Source: Flavobacteriales bacterium (GTDB lineage Bacteria; Bacteroidota; Bacteroidia; Flavobacteriales_D; Sanyastnellaceae). Taken from it: a DNA stretch of 8,974 nt. The stretch lies in contig JAPKBK010000062.1 in the NCBI GenBank assembly GCA_028823435.1, positions 1 through 8,974 on the forward strand, in the 5' to 3' direction. The notes under the pieces are model-generated. The model searched no databases, was not told where the DNA came from, and was given only the letters and a program-made list of their open reading frames with translations. Within the stretch, counting starts at the first letter, position 1, and each line of letters begins with the position of its first letter. The translations under genes were made by a program, and so were the position numbers. Below, in pieces: positions 1 to 7,483 of this stretch.

Positions 1-1877
1 TTGACCGGCGAATTTCGTCTGGTTTAGATTCGATGACGGCGGCAAAGGAGGCCGCTAGTGCTATGGCTGCTCCAGTTTTAGCTTCGACGCTCGCCATCGT
101 TGCTGTATTCGTCCCGATTTTATTTTTTGAGGGCATCGCGCGCGATTTGTTCGGTCCTTTGGCGCTTACTGTGACAGCTTGTATGTGTGCTTCTTATCTG
201 TTCTCTATTGCTGTTGTTCCACTCTCGGCAGGTCTGTTAATGAGAAACAGAGCACCGAGACCTTCATCTAAGGCGTCAATTTCTGGTTTTAATCGCGCGT
301 TGGGTTCACTTGAATTGAAGTACGAGAAATCGCTTAAAAAAATGATCAAGCGCCCTGTCTTTGTCGGTGCAATCATGGTTGCTTTGACAGCATTGATGGT
401 CATAGGCGTAGGGGAGACAGGATATGAGTTGTTTCCGAAAGAAGATGTTGGACAACTTGAAATTCAAGTGAGAATGCCGTCGGGCACCACATTAAGTGCT
501 TCAGAGAATAACATCGCGCGTATGGAGGGTATTGTGAGAGAGGAGCTGGGAGAGGATTTGAATTTGGTCATATCGAACATCGGTGTGTTCTATGATTTGC
601 CTGCCGCTTACACCCCGAACTCGGGGACCCAAGATGCATTTATAGGTGTACAATTAAAAGACAACGCGACGACATCAACGGATGCATATGCGGCCAGACT
701 TCGACATAAAATTACCCAGGCATATCCTGGAGTAGAGTTAAGTTTTTATACGGGTGGACTGATGACAGCAGCTCTGAATGAGGGCAAGCCAGCGCCCATA
801 GATGTTCGGATTAAAGGAAACAAACTAGAAGTCCTCAGAGACATTGCAGAGCAAGTCAGAGACGAGATTAGAATGGTGGATGGAATCGTTGACGCGCGTG
901 TTTTACAAAGATTAGATCAGCCTACAAAAGAGGTCGATATTGACAGAGAAAGGGCAGCTAGGATGGGCGTTGATCCTGTTGATGCGATTAAAAACATGGT
1001 CGCAGCATTTAGCTCAACGGCTACTTTTGACAAATCGTTTTGGATTGATGAGGGAAATGGAAATCATTATTATGTCGGAGTCACGTACCCTGAGTATGAA
1101 ATTGATGGGGAAGATGTTCTCGGGAGTGTTTTGGTTTCAAGTAGTCTTTCAGACAAACCCATTCCATTTAGGAATTTTTCAATCGTGAGGGATAAGAATA
1201 CAGCTGTAGAAATAAATCACCACAATCTGTCTCGCGTTTACAATGTGTATGCCAACGTTGAAGGGAGAGATGTCGGTCGGACTTCAGCTGATATTGAGGA
1301 AAGTTTATCTGAGATAAGGTCTAATCTTCCTGCGGGTTACACAATGGATCTTGACGGAGAAGTAAGTGTGATGCGAAGCTCATTTGCAAACCTTGGGCTG
1401 GGATTGTTTCTGGCGTTGCTGTTTGCCTATTTGATTGTGGTACCTCTTTTCAGATCGTTCAGACAGCCTATCGGTATGTTGATTGCATTTCCTCCAGCCC
1501 TGGCAGGGGTCGTTGGATTGCTTTATGTCACCGGTACACCTCTGAGTATCCAAGCGCTTATGGGATCTATTATGGTGGTAGGGATTACGGTTTCTTATGG
1601 CAACTTACTGGTTGATCGGATCAACAAATTGAGAACCGAAGGAATGTCTCTTGAGGAGGCGCTGGCTGAGGGGTCACGTCAACGACTTAGGCCGATCATC
1701 ATGACTGCACTCACAACAGTTCTAGGGTTACTTCCTACAGCAATTGGGTTTGGTGGCTCTTCGATTAATGAGCCGCTCGCATTGGCTGTGATAGGAGGGA
1801 CGTCCATGGCCGCTTTGTTGACGCTGTATGTGGTTCCAGTAGGTTATCGCTTTTTCTCAAAACCTGAACTTAAATAA
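1..1877 (+). CDS. RND efflux permease, C-terminal ~60% (5'-partial)
   Basis: This is the inner-membrane, proton-driven pump subunit of a tripartite RND efflux system. The reading frame is open from base 3, and the residues before the first ATG (33), DRRISSGLDS, continue a typical RND segment just after TM4, so the gene begins off-window and ATG 33 is not the start. Roughly 400 of the usual ~1,020-1,050 residues are missing, including the TM4 Asp pair. Numbering from ATG 33, TM helices lie near 13-33, 41-70, 108-127, 449-470, 480-500, 505-527, 555-575 and 582-606. The large periplasmic porter/docking loop is about 128-448, with the family-typical ELFPKEDVGQLEI (132-144) and GIVDARVLQRLDQP (284-297). 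TM10 reads GITVSYGNLLVD where relatives usually have NNAI or NAI. The adaptor gene follows after 2 bp. Substrate class (drug, metal, lipid) cannot be told from this part. Confidence 0.95.
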   Translation, partial: DRRISSGLDSMTAAKEAASAMAAPVLASTLAIVAVFVPILFFEGIARDLFGPLALTVTACMCASYLFSIAVVPLSAGLLMRNRAPRPSSKASISGFNRALGSLELKYEKSLKKMIKRPVFVGAIMVALTALMVIGVGETGYELFPKEDVGQLEIQVRMPSGTTLSASENNIARMEGIVREELGEDLNLVISNIGVFYDLPAAYTPNSGTQDAFIGVQLKDNATTSTDAYAARLRHKITQAYPGVELSFYTGGLMTAALNEGKPAPIDVRIKGNKLEVLRDIAEQVRDEIRMVDGIVDARVLQRLDQPTKEVDIDRERAARMGVDPVDAIKNMVAAFSSTATFDKSFWIDEGNGNHYYVGVTYPEYEIDGEDVLGSVLVSSSLSDKPIPFRNFSIVRDKNTAVEINHHNLSRVYNVYANVEGRDVGRTSADIEESLSEIRSNLPAGYTMDLDGEVSVMRSSFANLGLGLFLALLFAYLIVVPLFRSFRQPIGMLIAFPPALAGVVGLLYVTGTPLSIQALMGSIMVVGITVSYGNLLVDRINKLRTEGMSLEEALAEGSRQRLRPIIMTALTTVLGLLPTAIGFGGSSINEPLALAVIGGTSMAALLTLYVVPVGYRFFSKPELK

Positions 1878-1879
1878 CA

Positions 1880-2959
1880 ATGAATAAAATATATTTAACG
1901 CTCATTTCTATTTTTCTTTTCATTGGGATCAGCAGCTGTGATACAAAAGACACCGATACTCAGCATTCAATCGCCACCAGTCAGAGGCAAGAACATATTT
2001 TAGTGGAAACTGTTTTGCCTTCGATGAAGAATTTCCAGAAGGAGCTGAGAGTGGTCGGAACCGTTGAACCGCTTCAGTTTGTTGATGTGCTTCCTTTAGA
2101 ATCAGGCCAAACGTCAAGGGTTCTTGTCGATATAGGTGACCGAGTCACAAAAGGTGACTTGTTGGTTATTCTTGACAATCCCATTATTGAAAGAAATGTA
2201 GAAGCACTTAAAGTTGAAGCTTCTGCGGCTGAAAAACATTTGGCACGCATGCTTGCAGCCTCAAATGCAGCTTCGGGTCTTATTTCTGCTTCAGCGTTAG
2301 ACAATGCTGAAGCTTCTGCTGCCAGAGCTTCTTCTGCACTCAATACAGGCCTTGACCGTTTGCGTTTCCTCGAAGTCAAAGCGCCTATTTCTGGCGTGAT
2401 TACCCAAAGGAACATACATCCAGGTGCCGTGGTGGAAAATGGTCTGACGTCTCCTAGTCAATCCCCTATGCTTACGATTGTATCCTGCGCTGATATTCGC
2501 GTCCTGTTGCCTTACCCGGAAAGAGATATGCGATTTATATACAAGAACGCCGACATAGCGCTGAATTTTCCAGACATGGATCTTCAACTTGAGACGAAAG
2601 TCAGTCGCGTGTCTGCAGCCATAAACCCTGATTCTCGTACAGTCGATGTGTATGTCGATATTTCGTCACCAGATTGTTCGATACGACCAGGTATTTATGT
2701 CGAAGGCACGCTTATGGGCGGCTCTCGTGACAGTTTAATGTCACTGCCTGCGGGTGTTCGTTTTGTGGAAAACGGTCTCCCGTTTGCCTCCGCAGTCATT
2801 CAGGGGATTGTCAAAAAGATCCCCCTTACCATTCTCGCCGAGGATAAAAACAGCATTGCATTTTCAGCGGATGGAATAGACGCTTCTACTCAGTTTATTA
2901 TTACAGGTCGGAATCTTGTTACAGAAGGTGAAACTGTCACAACAAAGCTTAAGAAATGA
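1880..2959 (+). CDS. RND periplasmic adaptor (membrane fusion lipoprotein)
   Basis: This adaptor links the RND permease to the outer-membrane factor. The 359-aa protein starts with a lipoprotein signal peptide; the lipobox is ISSC, so Cys20 would be lipidated. The first lipoyl half is about 71-99 (GDRVTKGDLLVILD at 86-99). A short Ala/Ser/Glu-rich coiled-coil hairpin spans about 101-160, and the second lipoyl half is about 168-185 (APISGVITQRNIHPGAVV). A beta-barrel domain covers about 204-280, ending in RPGIYVEG (269-276), and a membrane-proximal domain fills the rest. Length is normal for the family. The ATG lies 2 bp after the permease stop, with no Shine-Dalgarno but an A-rich upstream context, as usual in Bacteroidota. 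Its stop overlaps the next start (ATGA), which implies translational coupling. Confidence 0.94.
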   Translation: MNKIYLTLISIFLFIGISSCDTKDTDTQHSIATSQRQEHILVETVLPSMKNFQKELRVVGTVEPLQFVDVLPLESGQTSRVLVDIGDRVTKGDLLVILDNPIIERNVEALKVEASAAEKHLARMLAASNAASGLISASALDNAEASAARASSALNTGLDRLRFLEVKAPISGVITQRNIHPGAVVENGLTSPSQSPMLTIVSCADIRVLLPYPERDMRFIYKNADIALNFPDMDLQLETKVSRVSAAINPDSRTVDVYVDISSPDCSIRPGIYVEGTLMGGSRDSLMSLPAGVRFVENGLPFASAVIQGIVKKIPLTILAEDKNSIAFSADGIDASTQFIITGRNLVTEGETVTTKLKK

Positions 2960-4332
2960 AAGCGTTCCTCACTTCATTTTCCTCAATGAATACGCCAATC
3001 TTCGTCTGCGTTTGCGCATGTGTCTTTGGAAGTTTATTTGCCTCAAATCATTATTTTGCGCAGACTTCTTCGCCTGCTCAGAATCCTGTTTCGAACACGA
3101 TGCTTACGCCAGAATATGTTCTGGAATTGGCCCTTTCTTCCCCGGTTTTCCTCAATGAATCGTCTGCGAGGATTCAGATTGCAGAAGGCGAACTCGAGTC
3201 TGCGCGAAGGTGGTGGATGCCTGTCACAACATTCGGGGCAACCCGTTTTGCTCACAATGGTAATGCCCTGAATGCAAATGGAGATATCTTCACAGATGTT
3301 GAAGCCAGAAGCGCAGAATTGGGCGTTGGTCTCTACTTCAATGCAGACGCAGGTCGAGGGTTTACGGGAGTAGAGACGGCCAAAATCTCACAGAAGGCCA
3401 CCATTCAACACATTAAGGCTGAACGTGATGCCTTTGTACTCTCATGTATGAATCTCTTTATTTCTGCAGTTGCTGCGACAAAAGAGCATGCGGATTTCTT
3501 GTCGGCATCCGCTGAATTAAGTGAGATAGAGAAGCATTTTGACACACTTGCCGGTTTGGGTTTAATACCCTATTCAGATGCTTTAATGATTCAGGCAGAA
3601 CGTTTGTCATTAGAAAGTCAAATATTCCTATTGGAATCTACGCTGGAAAGTGTTCTTGCTGAATTACAGGGAGCCTTGGGTTTGCCAGTCAAGTTAGGTA
3701 TCCAAACGGTTTGGCCTAGTGTCGAGGAAATCTTAGGTGTTTCAGTAGCGTCCAATTCTTTGTCTGGCGCTTTTTTACTGGCAAATCCTCCAGCCCGCCA
3801 GGCCCTTCATTACAGAATGGAAGAGGCAGAGTCAGAAAAGAATGCATTGTCGCGGGAGGTTTGGTTGCCAGAATTAAGGTTCAGTCCTATGCTTAGTGGT
3901 TTCGGAAGTGATTTTGCTTCAACCTCACTTGCTTCCACCACAGAGTGGGCGGCGAGTGCTGTTTTTTCATTCCCCCTCGAAAACATCATTCCGGGTGGGA
4001 AACGCAAACAAGCAGACGCTAAGATTGACCTCGCAAATGCAAAACTTGCTGAGTGGGACTTACGACATTCAGCTTATGTTGATGGATTGATCTCGAGAAT
4101 TTCAACACTTGAAAAAAGTTTAGAGGCTGCTATCGCTGCTTCTCACGCGACCGATTCGGCGATGGCAGATATATTGCTTCGCGCTTCTCATGGTATTGTT
4201 GATCCTGTTGAGCTTCTCCATGTAAACGCTCGGAGGCTTCAAGCCCATTCTTTCTCTATCTCATTAGAAGAGATGTTACTTAAGTTAGAATTTGAACTAA
4301 TTTCAGAAACCAATCCAAGTTGGACAAAATAA
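2956..4332 (+). CDS. TolC-family outer-membrane efflux protein
   Basis: This is the outer-membrane channel of the pump. It is 458 aa, the usual size for the family, and has two repeated structural halves. Half one (about 50-242) opens with LTPEYVLELALSSP, contains the beta-strand region around 119-140, and then a long helix rich in Ala/Glu. Half two (about 275-450) contains a strand region at 330-350 with the turn IIPGGKRKQADAKI and a closing helix with VDPVELLHVNARRLQ (415-429). The N-terminus is a signal peptide with a Cys/Val/Phe-rich core (about 14-30), probably cleaved near FAQ (34-36). The chosen start overlaps the adaptor stop by 4 bp (ATGA). An in-frame ATG at 2986 would leave a shorter signal peptide and is an alternative start. 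No Shine-Dalgarno is seen at either. No lipobox is obvious, so it is probably not a lipoprotein despite several Cys in the signal core. Confidence 0.92.
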   Translation: MKAFLTSFSSMNTPIFVCVCACVFGSLFASNHYFAQTSSPAQNPVSNTMLTPEYVLELALSSPVFLNESSARIQIAEGELESARRWWMPVTTFGATRFAHNGNALNANGDIFTDVEARSAELGVGLYFNADAGRGFTGVETAKISQKATIQHIKAERDAFVLSCMNLFISAVAATKEHADFLSASAELSEIEKHFDTLAGLGLIPYSDALMIQAERLSLESQIFLLESTLESVLAELQGALGLPVKLGIQTVWPSVEEILGVSVASNSLSGAFLLANPPARQALHYRMEEAESEKNALSREVWLPELRFSPMLSGFGSDFASTSLASTTEWAASAVFSFPLENIIPGGKRKQADAKIDLANAKLAEWDLRHSAYVDGLISRISTLEKSLEAAIAASHATDSAMADILLRASHGIVDPVELLHVNARRLQAHSFSISLEEMLLKLEFELISETNPSWTK

Positions 4333-4338
4333 AAACCC

Positions 4339-5004
4339 ATGTTTAGAAAACAGATTGTTTCAGTTTTGCTTCTAGCCGTTACCTACGCGGTCCCATTCTC
4401 AATGTTTTCACAATACTCATTTGTCGTTTTGGAGGAGCCATCTGCCATGGATGGGATGACGAAGTTTCGCTTGTACATTCAATTGTCAGATTCTACAGAC
4501 CAAGTAAGTGCCATATTCGGAACGGATAAGAATCCGATGACAATCGACGCCCCTAAAGGCGTTTTCAATAGTCCGTTTAATGCCAGCTGGTCTGCTTCGG
4601 GACTTAACCCGAACTTTTTTGAAGCCATGCCTTCTATGGTTGATGATTCATTTGCAACGATAGGTTTAGATGGCCCAGCTTCTAGTGGCAAGCCCAATTC
4701 AGAAGATCCGATTATGGTGGATGACCGTGCAAACCCTTGGGCACAGTTTTTCAAGGAGAACGAAGCTGTTAAGCTTGAGATTAACACATTGTTAGGTGGC
4801 TCATGGTTCGTTCTTAAAACAGCATCAAATGGTTTAGGAGACGAAAACCTTCGTGTTTTGATCGCGCAAATAACCACCCCTGGTTCAATTCGCGGCAATG
4901 TAAATGCCCAAATATTTCCATTGGGAGATGGTAAAAAAAGCACGAAAATGAAATTCACTTTCGATGGGCTTGGCACAACCCCAGGGGTTGTTGTCTCAGA
5001 GTAA
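4339..5004 (+). CDS. Secreted protein of unknown function, last gene of the pump operon
   Basis: I do not recognise a named family. The 221-aa product begins with a signal peptide (MFRKQIVSVLLLAV..., probable cleavage near FSQ at 23-25) and has no other membrane segment. The mature part looks like one beta-rich domain. The notable segments are FRLYIQLSDSTDQVSAIFG (43-61), LNPNFFEAMPSMVDDSFATIG (within 89-109), GGSWFVL (153-159) and RVLIAQITTPG (172-182). From memory, unverified, this order (YRLY..., N-x-x-FF...P-x-x-x-x-DS-x-x-TIG, GGSWFV, VL-x-AQ-x-T) recurs as a domain inside large secreted proteins of marine Bacteroidota. The mature protein has no Cys, unlike the proteases opposite. It starts 6 bp after the outer-membrane factor, so it shares the pump transcript and could be a periplasmic, surface or exported partner. 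The gene ends 1 bp from the oppositely oriented protease gene. Confidence 0.85.
   Translation: MFRKQIVSVLLLAVTYAVPFSMFSQYSFVVLEEPSAMDGMTKFRLYIQLSDSTDQVSAIFGTDKNPMTIDAPKGVFNSPFNASWSASGLNPNFFEAMPSMVDDSFATIGLDGPASSGKPNSEDPIMVDDRANPWAQFFKENEAVKLEINTLLGGSWFVLKTASNGLGDENLRVLIAQITTPGSIRGNVNAQIFPLGDGKKSTKMKFTFDGLGTTPGVVVSE
4933..4962 (-). terminator. Candidate intrinsic terminator for the protease operon
   Basis: Read on the - strand, about 44 nt past the protease stop, the RNA can form GAAAGUG-AAUUU-CAUUUUC: a 7-bp stem with one G-U pair and a 5-nt loop. GUGC and then seven U residues follow. The stem is A/U-rich and the spacer longer than ideal, so this is a weak candidate. It lies within the coding region of the opposite-strand secreted-protein gene. 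Confidence 0.35.
4975..4991. terminator. Possible weak hairpin terminator at the operon junction
   Basis: ACAACCCC-A-GGGGTTGT is a perfect inverted repeat in the last codons of the small secreted-protein gene. As RNA it can form a 7-bp GC-rich stem with a 3-nt loop on either strand. On the + strand it is followed only by TGTCTC, not a true U-tract, so it may act as a 3'-end stabiliser or partial terminator rather than a classical Rho-independent one. Confidence 0.3.
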
Positions 5005-5011
5005 TTTACTC
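4999..5011. other. Perfect palindrome spanning both convergent stop codons
   Basis: GAGTAA-T-TTACTC is perfectly self-complementary about base 5005, the only base between the two genes. It includes the TAA of the + gene (5002-5004), the TAA of the - gene (5006-5008), and the GAG Glu codon before each. Transcripts from either strand could form the same short, A/U-rich hairpin, but no U-tract follows on either strand. Confidence 0.75.
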
Positions 5012-7483
5012 AAAGCAGATTTCACCGAAAGCAGCAAGGATATTCAAGACATCCCCGACTGTTACACTCGCATCTCCGTCAACATCGTATTGACAGTTCA
5101 GAATACATCCAAACTCGGATAAAATAGCGAGCACGTCAGCCACAGTAGTAGATCCATCTATGTTTAAATCTGTAGGGCATTCAATGCTACATGATTGCGG
5201 GCCGTAAATTGCGTTTCCTAAAAAGAAGTTGCAACTGGGATTGTCCGAAAATGAAACATCTAAATTCAACCAGCTTCCTGCAGCTGGACTTGTTATTGTA
5301 TATGAAGCGCCAGAAGGAGAGAGGGTGTAGGGTACGCCATTCACGGTAAGGCCAGCCCCTGAAGATGTCGCGCCCACATAGCTTACAGAAAAATCGACAG
5401 AATAATTCCCAGTGGACGGATCGCAGTCCGTTGAAGAAATAACGGTGACATCAGAGATGTCACATGGGATGTCTGTTCCAGTCCAATACGCTGCACCATG
5501 TTCTCCCGATCCAATATATTCGAAAGGAGGCAAGGCATTCACAAATGTTCCGGCGTCCCAAAAGCCAGATTGTACACTCGAAGATTCATCGATATTACCC
5601 GAACCACCCCATTGGATGTAGTCCATTAACTGATTTGTGGGACCGTAGAGTTGGAGGTCACCATATGTTGGGTCAGCGTTCCAACCAGTCCAAGCAAATT
5701 GAGCTTCCCCGCCGGATGGTATCATTAAGTTTTGGCCAGAGCCGATCTCTGAGAAAGAAATGTAGATACCGTTTGAATACACACCCCATTCACTGATGTC
5801 TCCTTCACAATCAGAAGTGTTTTTTACGCGAATGACATTTGAATTTGGATTGATGTATTTCAACCTAATCATAGCGCAACATGGATCTTTCTGCGTATAG
5901 CATGCTGCCTGAGTTGCACCACATGTTTCCTCTCCTGTAAAAAAGGCGGTGACATCCACTGTTTGGCTTTCTGCAGGGACGTTTACAAGTGTGATGGTTT
6001 GAGGACTGTAGTTTATCGTATGCAAAGTGCCATTGACATTTATCAGTCCTACGTCTGGGGCGTTTTCATATTCAATGACGACTTGCTGAGTATATGTACT
6101 TGTTATAGGATTACATGCGAGCTGAGTGCCACCTTGAATTCCTAACATCGCACATACTGGTGGTTCGTATCCGTCACATCCTGTGAAGCACGATCCATTG
6201 CCCTCAATCGCGGGCTGTAATCCATAGGTTTTTACAGTGGGATGGAAATTTAAATTAACTGATCCGCCACCGATGGCATGACAGTAGCTCATGATTGTTC
6301 CTGTTTGTCCTTGAGGATTGTTTGTATAGCCACTACACGAACCTTCAAGGCTCCCGCAATTGTCTATCGGTCCTCCTGGCCATCCACACCAATGTGTGTG
6401 ATTTGATCCAAGATTGTGACCAAGTTCATGCGCAACGACATTCAGATTCCATGAGTAACTAGAGATATTATAACTTGTTGTTCCAGAAAGATAGCCGCTA
6501 AATCCGTATGCATATGAACTACAAACAACATCTAAGTATGCAATACCTCCCGTCCCTGTATCCCCTCGTTTTGTAAGAAGGTGCGTTTCATCTCTTTGAA
6601 TTACACTTAAGTCAGGATCTGAGAGCCAAATAGATCTAAACGCTCCCAACATTTCGCTAGCTTGTCCAGTGTAATTAGACATCGGATCAGGTGTGTTCCA
6701 TATATGAACATACGTCGTCTGTAAGAAAACCAAAGCGCCGACTTCTTGTGTGTAGATTGCTGAAACACCTGTCATAAGCGCAAGCGCCCAATCAGTAGCG
6801 CTAGATACACTTGAAAATGTGGAGTAGGTATATGAATCAATGTCAATGGCTACTTCAGCACATCCTGCCATCGATTTGTTTTCACTCCTTTCTGGTTTAC
6901 GTGCCTCGTGGCCGTCTCCTGTCCCGACCTCTTCCATGCCGCACTCAAAGGATCTAGAAGCTATCGTATTATTGACGTCAAAAAGAATATGTTTTCCGCC
7001 TGAGTTTTCTGCGTTTTCAGATTCCGGTTTGATTTCGATTTGCATTCCTTCCCACTGAAATGTGCCCAATACATGATCGACCATTAAGACCAATGTGCCA
7101 GTTCCTCCGATCACTTTGTAGGTTTTGATACGTGGCACGTAATCGATCTCTTTGAATCCATCTTTTGAATGAATGCCTACAGTAACAGTCGCTGGAAAAG
7201 CGTCAAACTGTTCAAATTTAATGTCAATCTCTCCTCCATTAAAATCAGGAAGTCTCAGATTTATTTTCTCAGGATTGTTCTTTCTCAAGCTTTCAAACAC
7301 CTCTTCATCCATATCTAAACCTACTGTTCTGTTAGGATCAATAGTGATTGGTCGTATGTCAGAAGTAGGGGAGAATAGATGCGTTGAGACGAAAGGAGAT
7401 TGTGCAATCAGTTCGGTTTGAAGCGACGAACAGAATGCCAAAAGAACAAATAAACAGGAGGTTTTTCTAAACATAACAATCAT
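5006..7483 (-). CDS. Secreted M12B-like zinc metalloprotease with C-terminal EF-hand pair
   Basis: This is a predicted exported zinc endopeptidase, 825 aa. A signal peptide (about 1-28, ending LIAQ) is followed by a propeptide-like region (about 30-205) and a reprolysin-like catalytic domain (about 208-435). The zinc motif is H352-E-L-G-H356-N-L-G-S-N-H362, then THWC, with the Met-turn GTIMSYC (Met398). Several Cys probably pair (366, 376, 383, 401, 432, 436). After this come an Ig-like module (444-535), a lamin-tail-like region (about 538-660, DYIQWG at 621-626), a second Ig-like module (674-765), and two EF-hand-like loops (D772 to D783, D800 to D811). The start at 7483 abuts the upstream gene's stop (TAAATG). 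The ATG at 7474 gives MFRKTSC..., a more ordinary signal-peptide start matching the MFRK of the convergent gene, and may be the true one. The substrate is unknown. Confidence 0.92.
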   Translation of the reverse strand: MIVMFRKTSCLFVLLAFCSSLQTELIAQSPFVSTHLFSPTSDIRPITIDPNRTVGLDMDEEVFESLRKNNPEKINLRLPDFNGGEIDIKFEQFDAFPATVTVGIHSKDGFKEIDYVPRIKTYKVIGGTGTLVLMVDHVLGTFQWEGMQIEIKPESENAENSGGKHILFDVNNTIASRSFECGMEEVGTGDGHEARKPERSENKSMAGCAEVAIDIDSYTYSTFSSVSSATDWALALMTGVSAIYTQEVGALVFLQTTYVHIWNTPDPMSNYTGQASEMLGAFRSIWLSDPDLSVIQRDETHLLTKRGDTGTGGIAYLDVVCSSYAYGFSGYLSGTTSYNISSYSWNLNVVAHELGHNLGSNHTHWCGWPGGPIDNCGSLEGSCSGYTNNPQGQTGTIMSYCHAIGGGSVNLNFHPTVKTYGLQPAIEGNGSCFTGCDGYEPPVCAMLGIQGGTQLACNPITSTYTQQVVIEYENAPDVGLINVNGTLHTINYSPQTITLVNVPAESQTVDVTAFFTGEETCGATQAACYTQKDPCCAMIRLKYINPNSNVIRVKNTSDCEGDISEWGVYSNGIYISFSEIGSGQNLMIPSGGEAQFAWTGWNADPTYGDLQLYGPTNQLMDYIQWGGSGNIDESSSVQSGFWDAGTFVNALPPFEYIGSGEHGAAYWTGTDIPCDISDVTVISSTDCDPSTGNYSVDFSVSYVGATSSGAGLTVNGVPYTLSPSGASYTITSPAAGSWLNLDVSFSDNPSCNFFLGNAIYGPQSCSIECPTDLNIDGSTTVADVLAILSEFGCILNCQYDVDGDASVTVGDVLNILAAFGEICFE
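5009..5179 (-). other. Dockerin-like EF-hand pair at the C-terminus of the complete protease
   Basis: Residues 769-825 start with CPTDLNIDG and hold two 12-residue Ca-binding loops, D772-x-N-x-D-G...D783 and D800-x-D-x-D-A...D811. Each is followed by an amphipathic helix (VLAILSEFGC and VLNILAAFG). The two loops are joined by a short Cys-containing linker (C793, C797). The second loop has Ala rather than the usual Gly at position 6. The layout resembles type I dockerins and EF-hand pairs, but binding to any cohesin is unproven. Confidence 0.8.
5189..6154 (-). repeat. Two copies of an Ig-like module flanking a lamin-tail-like region
   Basis: Residues 444-535 (5879-6154) and 674-765 (5189-5464) share one pattern: Cys, about 13 residues, C-[ND]-P-x-T, a Tyr-rich strand, VNG near the middle, an F followed by a Cys ~6-7 residues later, and a closing Cys. 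They look like diverged copies of one ~90-residue beta-sandwich module. Between them, about 538-660 contains LQLYGPTNQLMDYIQWGGSG, as in lamin-tail-type domains. Confidence 0.6.

Noticed and set aside
33..35. ATG at 33 as the start of the permease
   Set aside because: The same frame is open to the window edge and its translation continues a conserved RND segment, so the gene is truncated by the window.
2074..2587. Two - strand open frames opposite the adaptor gene
   Set aside because: Their translations are low-complexity mirror products of Ala/Ser/Glu-rich coiled-coil codons, and the adaptor frame is clearly the real one.
4479..4976. A 165-codon open frame on the - strand opposite the secreted-protein gene
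   Set aside because: It has no recognisable domain or spacing logic and lies wholly antisense to a gene with a clear signal peptide and operon context.
5006..5260. T9SS-type C-terminal sorting domain on the proteases
   Set aside because: The C-termini are EF-hand loops and amphipathic helices; the usual short beta-sandwich sorting motif ending in a basic/aliphatic strand is not visible.
5412..5796. Overlapping + strand open frames opposite the complete protease
   Set aside because: No start context, signal or family features; the opposite-strand frame is continuous and has conserved modules.
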